The translations under genes were made by a program, and so were the position numbers. Below are positions 8,201-15,984 of a stretch of DNA of 17,383 nt, piece after piece. Position 1 is the first letter of the stretch. Each line of letters opens with the position of its first letter. Where the stretch lies: positions 1 to 17,383 of the forward strand of contig JABXGS010000133.1 in the NCBI GenBank assembly GCA_016550425.1, written 5' to 3'. This stretch comes from an archaeon (GTDB lineage Archaea; Asgardarchaeota; Hermodarchaeia; Hermodarchaeales; Hermodarchaeaceae). The notes below the pieces were generated by a model. The model was not told where the DNA came from. It saw only the letters and a list, made by a program, of their open reading frames with translations, and searched no databases.

Positions 8201-10685
8201 TAAATGATTTAGCGATTAGCTCATTGTGTTTCGTGATTTGTTGGTTGTAGACGTTAACAAATTCATCTCGAGCGAGATTAAGTGCTGTATCAGATTGTGT
8301 TTTCTGTAGATCCTGGCGAGCTCCAAGGAATTCAATAAAACTTGTTGAGATATCACCTAATTGTTTCTCCAAGGTGTTTATAATCACTGAATTAACATCA
8401 TTGAGTTTAGAAGAAGTTAGGCTCTTTTGTATAATGGATGCAGCGGTGCTAGCTACTCTTGATTTAAGCGCGGCTTTTTTCTTTTCGAAGGTTGTTTGAT
8501 ATCCATTGAGGGCTGCAAGCCCATATACGGGAATATCTTCTTGCAGAATTTTATTCAAATTCGTAATAATTGTTTGATCCCGTTTTGTCAGTTGAGATTT
8601 CCAGCTCTTAATTATCCTCTCTACAGCTTTATCTCGGCTGGTTTGGGCTTCAGTAATTGCAGGTTGATAATTGCTGATTGCGGTTTCGATTTTGAGTATT
8701 TGCTCAGCGCGGAGTTTGTCTGCGGTACTTTCTATTCCCTCAGAATATTCCTTTATTATTCTTTCAAGTTTTGTTAGTTCTTTGTTTAGTCCTGAAGCTG
8801 TTTCTCCGACTATTCTTTTCAGTGCTGCCTCGAAGGCACGGACTTTCTTTTCAATGCCTTTTTGCTCTTTGGTAGCTTTAGCTAGGTTTTCTTTGCCAGA
8901 CTGCCTTATGGTGCTTTGTGCTTGAGCTAATCGGGCTTCACTATACTCTCTTAGTTGGTTTTCTGTTGTCTCAAGCGCTTTGATTGCAGTGGAGGCTTCT
9001 GATTTTAGGAGTTTTTGCATTTGTTTATTTAGAGAACGATGTTGTTCTTCTTGTGAATTCATTTTTGTTTGAAAGTCTGAGATAAAGGATTCCGCAGTTT
9101 TTTGTACGGTTTTTAATCGGCGTTTGAGTCGTCTTCCGACTTGATCAGCGATGGACTTGAAATTGGTAGCAAGATTTGTTTGTTGCGTGTTGCTTTCTTC
9201 GATTAAGGTCTGAAGAAGAGTCTGCACTTCTAGGAGCTGTGCTAAATACTTGTCACGCATTTCAATGCCTATGCCTTGCTTTGCCTCTTCGAGCAGTTTT
9301 TCATGTTCTGTTTTTACTTGTTCTATCAGGGTGGATAACGAAGTCTGAATTTTGGAAAATTGTGAAAAACTCAGGGATGAGGGAGGCCATTCTGTTATAG
9401 TAGTTTCGGCTTCTTTGTGTAGACTTTGTATCTCTGAACTATTTTGCGCGTGAGCTTCTTTTAATTTTTCAAAAAGGCTTTCGACGATTTGTACCGAGGT
9501 ATCACGGCTGGATTTGATTGTGGAATCCATGGTTGTTGCGGCATTATCCGTGTGCGAAACAAGTCGGCGATTTTCTTTTTGTATCGTTTTATCTAACTGT
9601 GTGAGAATGTCTTCCAATACCTGGGTTCGTTGTGTCCAGGTGTCACGGAGTTGAGTCGAAAAACTTTGAGTATGTTTTGTTAAATTTTGTCTTGTTTCTT
9701 TTTGTAATGTGTCTAACGCTTTTTGTGTCTCTTGATTGAAGGAGGTGATATCATCTGTGAGGGTTATAGCGGTTTCTTCAGTAATTTCAGATATTCCCTC
9801 TTTTTGTGATGTACTTTCAGAAGTTATGGATTTTATTCCTGAATCTATATTACTTTGAATACGAGAATTAGCATTCTGTAGTTGAGTTTGGACCTGTTGG
9901 ATGTTGGTGACCACTTCTGCTGAAATTTGATTTGCTGTAGCGCTAGCCCATTGTTCTGTTTCTTCTTGGTATCCGTTGATTGCTTTAATTGTATCATCTA
10001 ACACCTGCTTTTGAGCCTCATCTAGCTGAGTGGCTCCTTCATCAATGAGATTACTGAGAGCTTCTTGAATTGATGTAATCTGGTCTGAAATTTCGTTGAC
10101 ACTGGATGATGCAACTTCACTCAAGGCTTTCTGTAAGTTTTCCGCTACGTTACTCAATACAATATTAGTTGCCATGGCTGCCTCGTTTAAAGCGATTCCC
10201 TGTCTTTCGTTTAGGTTTTCCAAGGCATTCCGAGTCTGCCGAATCATTAACTGCAATTCATCATGTATTTCGCCTAATGCTTTAGTTTGGATTTGCTGCA
10301 GTTCCTTCCAAGATTTCTGAGTGTCTTTTGTGAAAGCTTGGACTTCCTTGGCCAATTCCTTGTAAGGTGCAAATGCTCGATAACGAGAAACAACACCGGG
10401 TAAGGCTTTAATGAGTTGTTGTTTCTCAAGGTATTCGATAGTGCTTCTAGCCTTGACCATGGGAATTCCCGAATAATTACTAATCTCATCCGCAGTAAGC
10501 TGACCCATTACCAATAATACGGTATATACTCGGCTCTGAGATTCACTTAATTTGAACCGGCTTTGTAATGCGGTTAACAACTCAGCTGGAATCTCCATCG
10601 GGATGGCGCATTGAGCGGTATTCTCTTGCCCTGCTGAAGCAGGGGGAAACTCGGGATTACCTTCTTTTGGAGTCATTTTTGTCAC
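5292..10685 (-). CDS. Giant TrmB-like winged-helix protein with about 1,530-residue helical/coiled-coil region
   Basis: This 1,797-residue protein has the domain order of TrmB-family regulators, hugely expanded. Residues about 35-115 form a TrmB-type winged helix (LSESQSRVYTVLLVMGQLTA, then DEISNYSGIPMVKARSTIEY). Residues about 115-1650 are polar, Gln/Thr/Ser/Lys/Glu-rich, almost free of Gly and poor in Pro, with amphipathic heptad-like spacing: a long alpha-helical or coiled-coil rod with a few Pro-containing breaks (near 433 and just before 1060). Residues about 1655-1797 resemble the TrmB C-terminal effector-binding domain (ITLVYPTFDEVPVAEL, ending VAVVSDQASYIALFNQTLGP). No ATPase, kinase or transmembrane motif is visible. 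Ordinary TrmB proteins are about 250-350 residues. The start is GTG at 10685 or ATG at 10676; residue numbers use the GTG. Role inferred only: DNA-bound architectural or sensory protein. Confidence 0.88.
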   Translation of the reverse strand: MTKMTPKEGNPEFPPASAGQENTAQCAIPMEIPAELLTALQSRFKLSESQSRVYTVLLVMGQLTADEISNYSGIPMVKARSTIEYLEKQQLIKALPGVVSRYRAFAPYKELAKEVQAFTKDTQKSWKELQQIQTKALGEIHDELQLMIRQTRNALENLNERQGIALNEAAMATNIVLSNVAENLQKALSEVASSSVNEISDQITSIQEALSNLIDEGATQLDEAQKQVLDDTIKAINGYQEETEQWASATANQISAEVVTNIQQVQTQLQNANSRIQSNIDSGIKSITSESTSQKEGISEITEETAITLTDDITSFNQETQKALDTLQKETRQNLTKHTQSFSTQLRDTWTQRTQVLEDILTQLDKTIQKENRRLVSHTDNAATTMDSTIKSSRDTSVQIVESLFEKLKEAHAQNSSEIQSLHKEAETTITEWPPSSLSFSQFSKIQTSLSTLIEQVKTEHEKLLEEAKQGIGIEMRDKYLAQLLEVQTLLQTLIEESNTQQTNLATNFKSIADQVGRRLKRRLKTVQKTAESFISDFQTKMNSQEEQHRSLNKQMQKLLKSEASTAIKALETTENQLREYSEARLAQAQSTIRQSGKENLAKATKEQKGIEKKVRAFEAALKRIVGETASGLNKELTKLERIIKEYSEGIESTADKLRAEQILKIETAISNYQPAITEAQTSRDKAVERIIKSWKSQLTKRDQTIITNLNKILQEDIPVYGLAALNGYQTTFEKKKAALKSRVASTAASIIQKSLTSSKLNDVNSVIINTLEKQLGDISTSFIEFLGARQDLQKTQSDTALNLARDEFVNVYNQQITKHNELIAKSFITQMKPILRSCKTKVMRQAKREKQINDILQTTFDKLRALLKTALSKQTKPVREKTTKELETVLQSFKMRLTKQTNREKQISKIFQSSDQNLETLPNAFLSKLSEQYLNKQPMNLLKIFNEYQSALDRQHKRNIKEITTEFESLLKTPLQTNYSNSLKPELTSLLKNSGEEMLEKYQRRVADDQISPQVQAEAAFQSILEKQLRTQLPPKLREFSTTQSPPIKDSTEELAKKLSDTVKKFDANTRTLVEKYWLPVTKTIDDYSSAVVGNLTALNTATDTAVDQAIVNVKTNLTNFEDDTSNLLTTAVQEFDREKSGIYEQVSQSITEMQEDCFAQLEETQTLFDSLWTDISTQKTSTTQKIETMAEEIEKATTKNLVTIRESANTFVENIETELQTQEDRVNNLKKNVQDLIQKQGTIIIAEINNIQTKLVAFSEKQIPKSQSIIEEVGQTCAIRMDEQRTAMNQLLEKFASSLSGEVEDYISTLQQELVQLQTVTSKLIERIGETSEKIDTELVEQIELNKVNLLNTINTQQIALSKETSSTFQSLAEQSREIQNQLFDELERVTNEGKEELEQQMSEIDTAINATLNTTLTKNDTSYQTLLETLKIKTQTIIGQLGENLSTLGERISASSDQLSESLISTLKSSQGDISKLLSNIIAGIEENKKNFQTAIEEQVENVLQDQTKTLSLTETRLNRAIQDGLRRTEERLQSFKGTAVTNLKQKNDKLVASITQILDNAKDGLTTQTQQTGRRISRTLSKERQTFKSEYQTLTKEVTARAKTAETTAVNSLQLFSAQTEPTLNRLRTQAGQTEEILIGLWNTLTKMEPAEAERTWRIVTCEGIQNHLLDMFRRIGETITLVYPTFDEVPVAELSEVQPQNRIHIITTLDGEKQLASAQKLLKQGNIRIWNNPKMEFYGGSRDGEEVLIAPTYGNQGEIVAVVSDQASYIALFNQTLGPRWISASNEIRLRS
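7896..8141 (-). repeat. 55-residue internal duplication in the coiled-coil rod
   Basis: Residues 849-875 and 904-930 of the giant protein align without gaps with 13 of 27 identities. Both start REKQI, share Q at +9, L at +15 and +18, and end in LSK. The offset is 55 residues. Upstream residues of each copy also agree weakly (S, K and Q at matching positions before REKQI). The DNA is no longer similar enough for recent duplication. Confidence 0.55.
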
Positions 10686-10797
10686 TCAACTTCAATATTG
10701 GTTACTCATGTAGGATTTCTACCATCTACTAATATCTGAGACGCTAATTGTTTCTCTCCACCTGCTATAAGGGTGACGTGTCGAAAAATGCGTGTCC

Positions 10798-11961
10798 TTA
10801 GATATTTTCTTTGAGCAACTGTTCTTGAGCTGCTAATACACCTGATCCAAGAGGGAACTCAAAGCCCATCCGTTTTAACACGATTTCAATAATTGTGATA
10901 GTTGCTAGTACATCACGTTCTGTGCAAATATTCATGTGGTTGGTTCGCCAGATTTTGCCTTTAACAGGTCCCTGTCCACCTGCAATTAATATGCCTAAGT
11001 CTCGAACCTGTTTTCGAAATTCCTTATCAGTTATTCCTGAAGGGTATTTAACAGCGGTTACTGTGTTTGAATAATGTGCTGGGTCCGCTAGTAAATCCAG
11101 TCCCATACCAAGATATCCTGCACGAGTGATACGTCCGAGCCGATGATGGCGTTCAACGCGATTTTCATATCCTTCTTCAAACATGATTGTGAGAGATTCA
11201 TGAAGTCCATACATTAGGCTTACTGCTGATGTGAAAGGTGAATCACCAAATCCATCATAGCGTTTCTTAGCTTTCGTTAGGTTAAGATAAAATGTAGGGT
11301 TGGGGTGTTTTCGTTTCTCAATTTTTTGCCACGCACGTTTTCCAACCCAAATTGCACTAAGGCCTGGGGGGACTCCTAGGCATTTCTGGCTTCCGGTTAC
11401 CAACATGTCAAAATTCCATTTATCCGGAAATACATAATCGCCTCCTACGGAGGTTATCCCGTCTACTAGGAAAAGTCGATCATAGTCTCGGACAATTTGA
11501 CCAATCTCTTTAGCGGGATTCAATACACCGGTAGAGGTCTCGTTATGACAAAGTGTGACGATGCGAATTGAAGCATCAGAAGCAAGAGCTTCCCGAACTC
11601 TTTCCGGATCCACTGCTTGCCCATAGGTATATTCTTGTACAACCGGATTTCCGCCAAAAGCGGTAGTAAGTTCGTTCCATCTTTCGCTAAACTTACCGTT
11701 GACAAGGTTAAGGACTTTCTCACCTGGCTCTAGTGTATTTGCAATTGCAGCTTCCATTGCTGCGGTTCCAGACCCTGCAAAGATTAACACATCCTGTTCT
11801 GTTTGTAGTAATCGCTGAAGCAGCGCCACGGTTTCTTTGTAGGTGTTCTGATATTCGGGAGTTCGGTGACCATATAAAACCCGAGACATCGCCCGGTAAA
11901 CTCGCGGATGAACTGGCACAGGACCAGGAATCATCAAACTGGTAAGCTCTTCGTCATACAT
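10798..11961 (-). CDS. Class V PLP aminotransferase, alanine-glyoxylate/serine-pyruvate type
   Basis: This PLP-dependent transaminase has 387 residues, the usual length for the alanine-glyoxylate/serine-pyruvate group of fold-type I class V enzymes. The N-terminal LMIPGPVPVHPRVYRAM is the typical opening of the family. FAGSGTAAMEAAIAN (61-75) is the cofactor phosphate-binding turn, D167 in FLVDGITSVGG contacts the PLP ring, and K193 in TGSQKCLGVPPGLS forms the Schiff base. R at KGKIWRTNHMN matches the substrate-carboxylate Arg region. The start is the ATG at 11961. It is downstream of the aldehyde dehydrogenase gene on the same strand (gap 81 bases) but has its own promoter-like site. The likely reaction is glyoxylate or hydroxypyruvate amination from Ala or Ser. 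The archaeal family has other substrates, so specificity is open. Confidence 0.92.
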   Translation of the reverse strand: MYDEELTSLMIPGPVPVHPRVYRAMSRVLYGHRTPEYQNTYKETVALLQRLLQTEQDVLIFAGSGTAAMEAAIANTLEPGEKVLNLVNGKFSERWNELTTAFGGNPVVQEYTYGQAVDPERVREALASDASIRIVTLCHNETSTGVLNPAKEIGQIVRDYDRLFLVDGITSVGGDYVFPDKWNFDMLVTGSQKCLGVPPGLSAIWVGKRAWQKIEKRKHPNPTFYLNLTKAKKRYDGFGDSPFTSAVSLMYGLHESLTIMFEEGYENRVERHHRLGRITRAGYLGMGLDLLADPAHYSNTVTAVKYPSGITDKEFRKQVRDLGILIAGGQGPVKGKIWRTNHMNICTERDVLATITIIEIVLKRMGFEFPLGSGVLAAQEQLLKENI

Positions 11962-12007
11962 CTATAACCAGCACCAAATAGCTCTGTGAGTCTGCAGAAC
12001 GTTTTAG

Positions 12008-12018
12008 GTTAAAAGCCT
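12008..12018 (-). promoter_or_regulatory. BRE/TATA-like element for the aminotransferase gene
   Basis: Read on the minus strand the site is GGCTTTTAACC, preceded by the purine-rich GTGAAA, an arrangement like an archaeal BRE plus TATA box. It lies about 50 bases upstream of the ATG at 11961, implying a leader of about 25 bases. It suggests independent transcription from the aldehyde dehydrogenase gene. Prediction by pattern only. Confidence 0.35.
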
Positions 12019-12042
12019 TTCACATAACATTACTGTAGTGGG

Positions 12043-13701
12043 TCACGCAGGGAAGTGACGGTACTTCATATATGTTAACACTTCGTAGAAGTATTTGCCC
12101 CCGAACACACCACTTGTCTTCAATCCACCTAAATGTGGGTAATAGTCATCAAAATGAAGGTGGTCAGTATTGATGGCAACTCCGGGGGCCTCGATTTCAT
12201 CAAAAAATTGCTGCCAAATCTCAGGAGTATTAGTATACACCGAGGTCCTTAATCCATAGGGGGAGTTGTTCGCCTGCGCAATAGCCTGTTCAATGCTTCG
12301 GACTTTCATAATTGGGAGAATTGGGCCAAAGGTTTCATGGTACCACATCTGGCAATCGAGGCCAACATCGCTAAGAATGGTGGGTTTGTAGAAGAGGCCG
12401 GCTTCATCTTTTTCTCCATCGACATTTATTCTGTACCCGCCTGAATGCAGCTTTGCCCCTTTTTTCAGGGCTTCTCGTGTCATGTCAATGACTTGATACA
12501 AAGGACGAGCACCAACAATCGGCAAATCTGTTGTTCGGTTTTCCGGTAGACCGGGCTTGAGTTGTTCGCTTTTTTCCACTAGCATCTCGATGAATGTATC
12601 GTGAATTGCCTCATGGAGGAATAATCGTTTTGCAGCAAGGCAGATTTGACCGGATCCAAAGAATCGGGCGTGAGTTATGAATTCAGCAACTTTGTCGATA
12701 TCCACATCTTTCCAAACTAAACTAGCACCACTCCCTGCTAGCTCTGGAACGAAATGAAGCCCACGATGAATAGCTTGAGCCATCAACTGGAGCCCGATAT
12801 CCGAATCCCCATAATAGACCATCGCGTTCAACGGTGCGTCGTTTACCATGTACTGTGCAATTGGTCGAGCGGGTCCAATGACCGCTTGGAAAGCACTTAA
12901 TGGAAAATCTAATTCGTCCATGAGATCTCGAAGAACATAAGACAATTCCATATTCGTTAAAGGCATCTTTGAGGGAGTGCGGATGACAGTTGCGTTTCCC
13001 GCCCAATAAGACGAAATTATTGCCATACCACCCAACCCGATGGCTGCATTATAAGGGGGAAAAATCCCGACGACCCCAAAGGGATAGCGCGAGATAATTG
13101 TTTTTTCTCCATCTGTGGCAGAGGGTATTTCTTTGGGTGCAATTTTAGAACTAGCGTAATCAATGTGTTCGCGATAAAGTGTATTGAATACACCCTTGGT
13201 TTGCCATTCGAAGAGTTTGAGTGGTGTCCCTTCCGCTAGCCCAATTTCCTTGAATGTCTCATAGTGTTTCCAAAGCAATTCCTGCATTCTGAGAAGACTA
13301 TCTGCTCGTTGTTGAAGCGTTAATCCTTTGCTCTTAACATTAGTTTCTCGATGCATTTGATGTCGGATTTTCGCAGCTTCTTCACAGGCTACCTTTATTT
13401 CAGACACTCCTCCAATAGCATAGGTAGCAAATTGAATATCTGCGATTTCATCCTTTGATGCTTGGGGGTATCCATGTACTCGTATGTAATCTTTGAGCAT
13501 TCGGATTTCTGGGACTTTTTCTGGTAAGATTCCACTGAAATATCGTGCAGCAAATCGTTTCAAAGAACTCTGACTCTGTAATGCCATTGCAAACATAATT
13601 CGCGGATCTTCAATCACCTTACTCATATTAGGAAAACTGAGTACCCTTCCGGATTGAGGCGAAGAAATTTCGCCCTTGATTAGATGCCCAAAAAATCGCA
13701 T
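12043..13701 (-). CDS. Aldehyde dehydrogenase superfamily protein with N-terminal extension and diverged cofactor site
   Basis: This protein of 552 residues (start ATG 13701) is in the aldehyde dehydrogenase superfamily, which oxidises aldehydes to acids or acyl-CoA using NAD(P). The catalytic Cys is C354 in FGSGQICLAAKR and the general-base Glu is E320 in PELAGSGAS; their spacing of 34 is canonical. The C-terminal ETFGPILPIMKV and PHLGGLKTSGVFGGKYF are typical. Departures: the usual cofactor-ribose motif KPSE is replaced by TPSK with T242 at the Lys position, the GST turn reads YYGDSDIG, and ELGGK is ELAGS. About 70 residues precede the normal N-terminus. A TTG at 13725 would add eight residues, but it overlaps a TATA-like box placed 26 bases before the ATG. 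GGTG precedes the ATG closely. Divergent from the acyl-CoA dehydrogenase fusion. Substrate unknown. Confidence 0.9.
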   Translation of the reverse strand: MRFFGHLIKGEISSPQSGRVLSFPNMSKVIEDPRIMFAMALQSQSSLKRFAARYFSGILPEKVPEIRMLKDYIRVHGYPQASKDEIADIQFATYAIGGVSEIKVACEEAAKIRHQMHRETNVKSKGLTLQQRADSLLRMQELLWKHYETFKEIGLAEGTPLKLFEWQTKGVFNTLYREHIDYASSKIAPKEIPSATDGEKTIISRYPFGVVGIFPPYNAAIGLGGMAIISSYWAGNATVIRTPSKMPLTNMELSYVLRDLMDELDFPLSAFQAVIGPARPIAQYMVNDAPLNAMVYYGDSDIGLQLMAQAIHRGLHFVPELAGSGASLVWKDVDIDKVAEFITHARFFGSGQICLAAKRLFLHEAIHDTFIEMLVEKSEQLKPGLPENRTTDLPIVGARPLYQVIDMTREALKKGAKLHSGGYRINVDGEKDEAGLFYKPTILSDVGLDCQMWYHETFGPILPIMKVRSIEQAIAQANNSPYGLRTSVYTNTPEIWQQFFDEIEAPGVAINTDHLHFDDYYPHLGGLKTSGVFGGKYFYEVLTYMKYRHFPA

Positions 13702-13722
13702 TTCACCACGTCTTCTAAGAAT

Positions 13723-13731
13723 CAATATACC
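13723..13731 (-). promoter_or_regulatory. TATA-like box for the aldehyde dehydrogenase gene
   Basis: On the minus strand the site reads GGTATATTG, centred about 26 bases upstream of the ATG at 13701. This spacing predicts transcription starting at or next to the start codon, i.e. a leaderless mRNA, and argues against the upstream TTG as start. Confidence 0.4.
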
Positions 13732-13813
13732 TGTTCAAGATTTAATGAAGACCCATGTATTCCTTACGCTTATTCATATCCTTGGGACAAAAATCATAGA
13801 ACAAGATTAACCC

Positions 13814-13822
13814 TAAATATAC
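13814..13822 (+). promoter_or_regulatory. TATA-like box for the acyl-CoA dehydrogenase fusion gene
   Basis: TAAATATAC lies about 44 bases before the ATG at 13862. A TSS about 26 bases downstream would leave a short leader holding GGTGGG (13847-13852), ten bases from the ATG, as a possible ribosome-binding site. Confidence 0.4.
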
Positions 13823-13861
13823 TCTAATCCTTTCATTAATCGTACTGGTGGGAACCTTTTC

Positions 13862-15889
13862 ATGACTCTTATCAATGATGACGAAATCCTCTATACTCCT
13901 GATGAATTAGCATTTCGTAAGCAAGTAAGGGAATTTGTTGATAGAGAAATCAAACCAATAAACACTCAGATTGAAGAACGAACATTCAGTCATCGTCAGC
14001 TATTTAAGAAACTTGCCGATGCAGGTTTGTCCGGCTTATTAATCCCTGAAGCATACGGTGGATCCCAACAACCCTTTGTTTACCAATTAATTGCAGGTGA
14101 AGAAATTTCTGTTATTTCTCCCTCGACTACGATGATGTTTGGTGCCAGCTGTACGCTCAGTGCGATTCCCATACTCCGGTTTGGCACTGAAGAGCAAAAA
14201 CAGAAGTATCTTGTTCCTTTAGCAAAAGGTGAGAAAATTGGGGCTTTAGCGATTACTGAACCCGCTGTGGGCAGTGATACAGCTGGTATGGAAACACAAG
14301 CTGTTTGGAATAAGAAAAAAGGGTGTTGGATTCTAAATGGGGAAAAACGCTACATCTCCAATGGTAGCATTGCAGACCAAATAGTGGTTTTTGCCATTAC
14401 CGATCCTACAGTAGATAGCAAGAGTGGGATGTCTGCTTTCATCATCGAAACATCATGGAAAGGCTTCTCTGTTGAACGTGATTTCACGCTAATGGGGCGC
14501 TCTGGTGCTACCGTCTCTCATATCAAATTCGATAACATGAAGATTCCGAAAGAAAATCTCCTTGGAAAAATCAATCAAGGATTTCTCATCCTCATGGATG
14601 AGCTAGATTCAGAACGAATTGGAATTGCGGCAGAAGCATTAGGTTGCATGCGGACCCCATTCCAAATCGCTGTAGATTATTCTCAGCAACGCATCCAATT
14701 TCACAGACCCATCTCTCGCTTTGAAGGTGTATCTTTCAAGATTGCCGATATGGCCTTGAAGATGAGGGCCGCTCGGTTATTGACCTTATCTGCAGGAAGA
14801 ATGGTTGACAAGGGGCTTCCCTGCACAAAGGAAGCGACCATGGCTAAACTCTTCGCTACAGAAGCAGCAGTTGAAGTATGTGATCTAGCAATCCAAATCT
14901 GTGGTGGAGCTGGATATGTGAAAGACTACTATCCCTTGGAACAATACTATCGTGATGCTCGCCTAGGAACCATCGGTGGTGGGACTTCGGAAATTTTACG
15001 ATACTTGATACAGCGGGAGGTCTTCATTGAACAGAAACGTGAAAAAGCTCAAGACACAGTTTCAACTGATCTAAGTTCAATTGCCTTCACCACGCTTATG
15101 TCTGCGGTTCCCAATGGTTTTCGTCCCGATCGTGCTGAAGGTGTTTCAGCAAAAATCCAATTCCTTTTCACCGATGAAACCCCTTGGCTACTAACCATCA
15201 AGAATCAGAAATGTAGTATCGATCAAACGGAAATCAAAAATCCCATGATGACTGTAAAAACCGACTCAACTACATGGCGACGTGTTCTCCTTGGACAAAC
15301 TGACGCCATGCAGGCGTTAATGGCTAAGCAAGTCACGATTGATACTGATGATATGGATTTGTTAATGAAATTTGCTCGGATGTTTCGATTTACTCCTCAA
15401 ATATTCGAAAGGGTTCGTCCAGAATCCAAAGTCCCTAAGAAAGAGAAGAAAGGTCAAACTAAATTCATTTTGGGGAAAAGCTTAGATGAAATTAGAATTG
15501 GTGAAAAAGCGGAAGGGTCAATGAAAGTCACCAAAGATCATATTGAATGGTATGCAAAGATGTCTGGTGACTATAACCCCTTACATATGGACGACGAGTA
15601 TGCCGCAACGACGATGTTTGGCCGTCGCATTGCCCATGGACCCGTTGGCGGTGCATTGGTCGCACGAGTAATTGGGATGCAATTACCAGGATTGGGGACA
15701 CTCGCATATAATATGAAGGTGAATTTTACAGCTCCTGTCTTTCCTGGTGATGAAATAAAAGCGATTATTAAAGTGACAGAAAAGGTTCCTGAAAAGAACC
15801 TTCTCAAGCTTAGCTTCACCGTAATTAATCAAAAAGGGCTAGAAGTCATGAACGGGTATGCTAACGTACTACCCCCCATTAAAGACTAA
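13862..15889 (+). CDS. Trifunctional fusion: acyl-CoA dehydrogenase - SCP2 - MaoC hydratase
   Basis: One chain of 675 residues holds three domains. Residues 1-392 are a flavin acyl-CoA dehydrogenase: ALAITEPAVGSDTAG is the substrate/FAD signature and GGTSEILRYLIQREV the C-terminal one. The MCAD-type catalytic Glu position (YEGT) is Gly here (IGGGT). E251 in LDSERIGIAAEALG matches the alternative catalytic base of isovaleryl-CoA and long-chain dehydrogenases. Residues about 403-512 read as an SCP2 sterol-carrier domain (VSAKIQFLFTDETPWLLTIK, WRRVLLGQTDAMQALMAKQV). A Lys-rich linker (522-530) leads to residues about 538-675, a MaoC/(R)-specific hydratase with D570 and H575 in MSGDYNPLH and later AHGPVGGALVAR. 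Predicted: desaturation then hydration to (R)-3-hydroxyacyl-CoA, with lipid binding by SCP2. Electron-transfer flavoprotein genes are not in the window. A separate reductase gene follows on the same strand. Confidence 0.93.
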   Translation: MTLINDDEILYTPDELAFRKQVREFVDREIKPINTQIEERTFSHRQLFKKLADAGLSGLLIPEAYGGSQQPFVYQLIAGEEISVISPSTTMMFGASCTLSAIPILRFGTEEQKQKYLVPLAKGEKIGALAITEPAVGSDTAGMETQAVWNKKKGCWILNGEKRYISNGSIADQIVVFAITDPTVDSKSGMSAFIIETSWKGFSVERDFTLMGRSGATVSHIKFDNMKIPKENLLGKINQGFLILMDELDSERIGIAAEALGCMRTPFQIAVDYSQQRIQFHRPISRFEGVSFKIADMALKMRAARLLTLSAGRMVDKGLPCTKEATMAKLFATEAAVEVCDLAIQICGGAGYVKDYYPLEQYYRDARLGTIGGGTSEILRYLIQREVFIEQKREKAQDTVSTDLSSIAFTTLMSAVPNGFRPDRAEGVSAKIQFLFTDETPWLLTIKNQKCSIDQTEIKNPMMTVKTDSTTWRRVLLGQTDAMQALMAKQVTIDTDDMDLLMKFARMFRFTPQIFERVRPESKVPKKEKKGQTKFILGKSLDEIRIGEKAEGSMKVTKDHIEWYAKMSGDYNPLHMDDEYAATTMFGRRIAHGPVGGALVARVIGMQLPGLGTLAYNMKVNFTAPVFPGDEIKAIIKVTEKVPEKNLLKLSFTVINQKGLEVMNGYANVLPPIKD

Positions 15890-15984
15890 GTTCACGTGTG
15901 TAATTGTTTTTAACTTACATACCTTAATGTACGAATAGGGGTTAGTGAATCACAAGATAACATATCATTACGGAGCGCCACGTG
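15890..15984 (+). other. Intergenic region between the dehydrogenase fusion and the reductase
   Basis: This 95-base spacer carries a T run (15907-15911) shortly after the upstream stop, compatible with a weak archaeal terminator, and GGAG at 15972-15975 just before the next gene. The hexamer CACGTG occurs at 15893-15898 and 15979-15984. Nothing clearly TATA-like stands out, so read-through from the fusion gene is possible. Confidence 0.3.

Noticed and set aside
5748..10310. A regular spacing of about 95 residues between Trp residues along the rod
   Set aside because: Only one pair is exactly 95 apart; the other gaps (120, 104, 83, 262, 384) do not fit a period.
5670..10489. Many short plus-strand ORFs (Phe/Ser/Leu/Cys rich) opposite the giant gene
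   Set aside because: Shadows of Gln/Lys/Glu codons read in reverse; no starts or signals of their own.
5292..10685. SMC/Rad50-type or chemoreceptor identity for the giant protein
   Set aside because: No Walker A/B, signature motif, hinge, transmembrane or HAMP segment is visible; only the coiled-coil shape is shared.
15893..15984. Paired CACGTG hexamers flanking the spacer before the reductase gene
   Set aside because: A six-base palindrome twice in 92 bases is weak; one copy overlaps the alternative GTG start.
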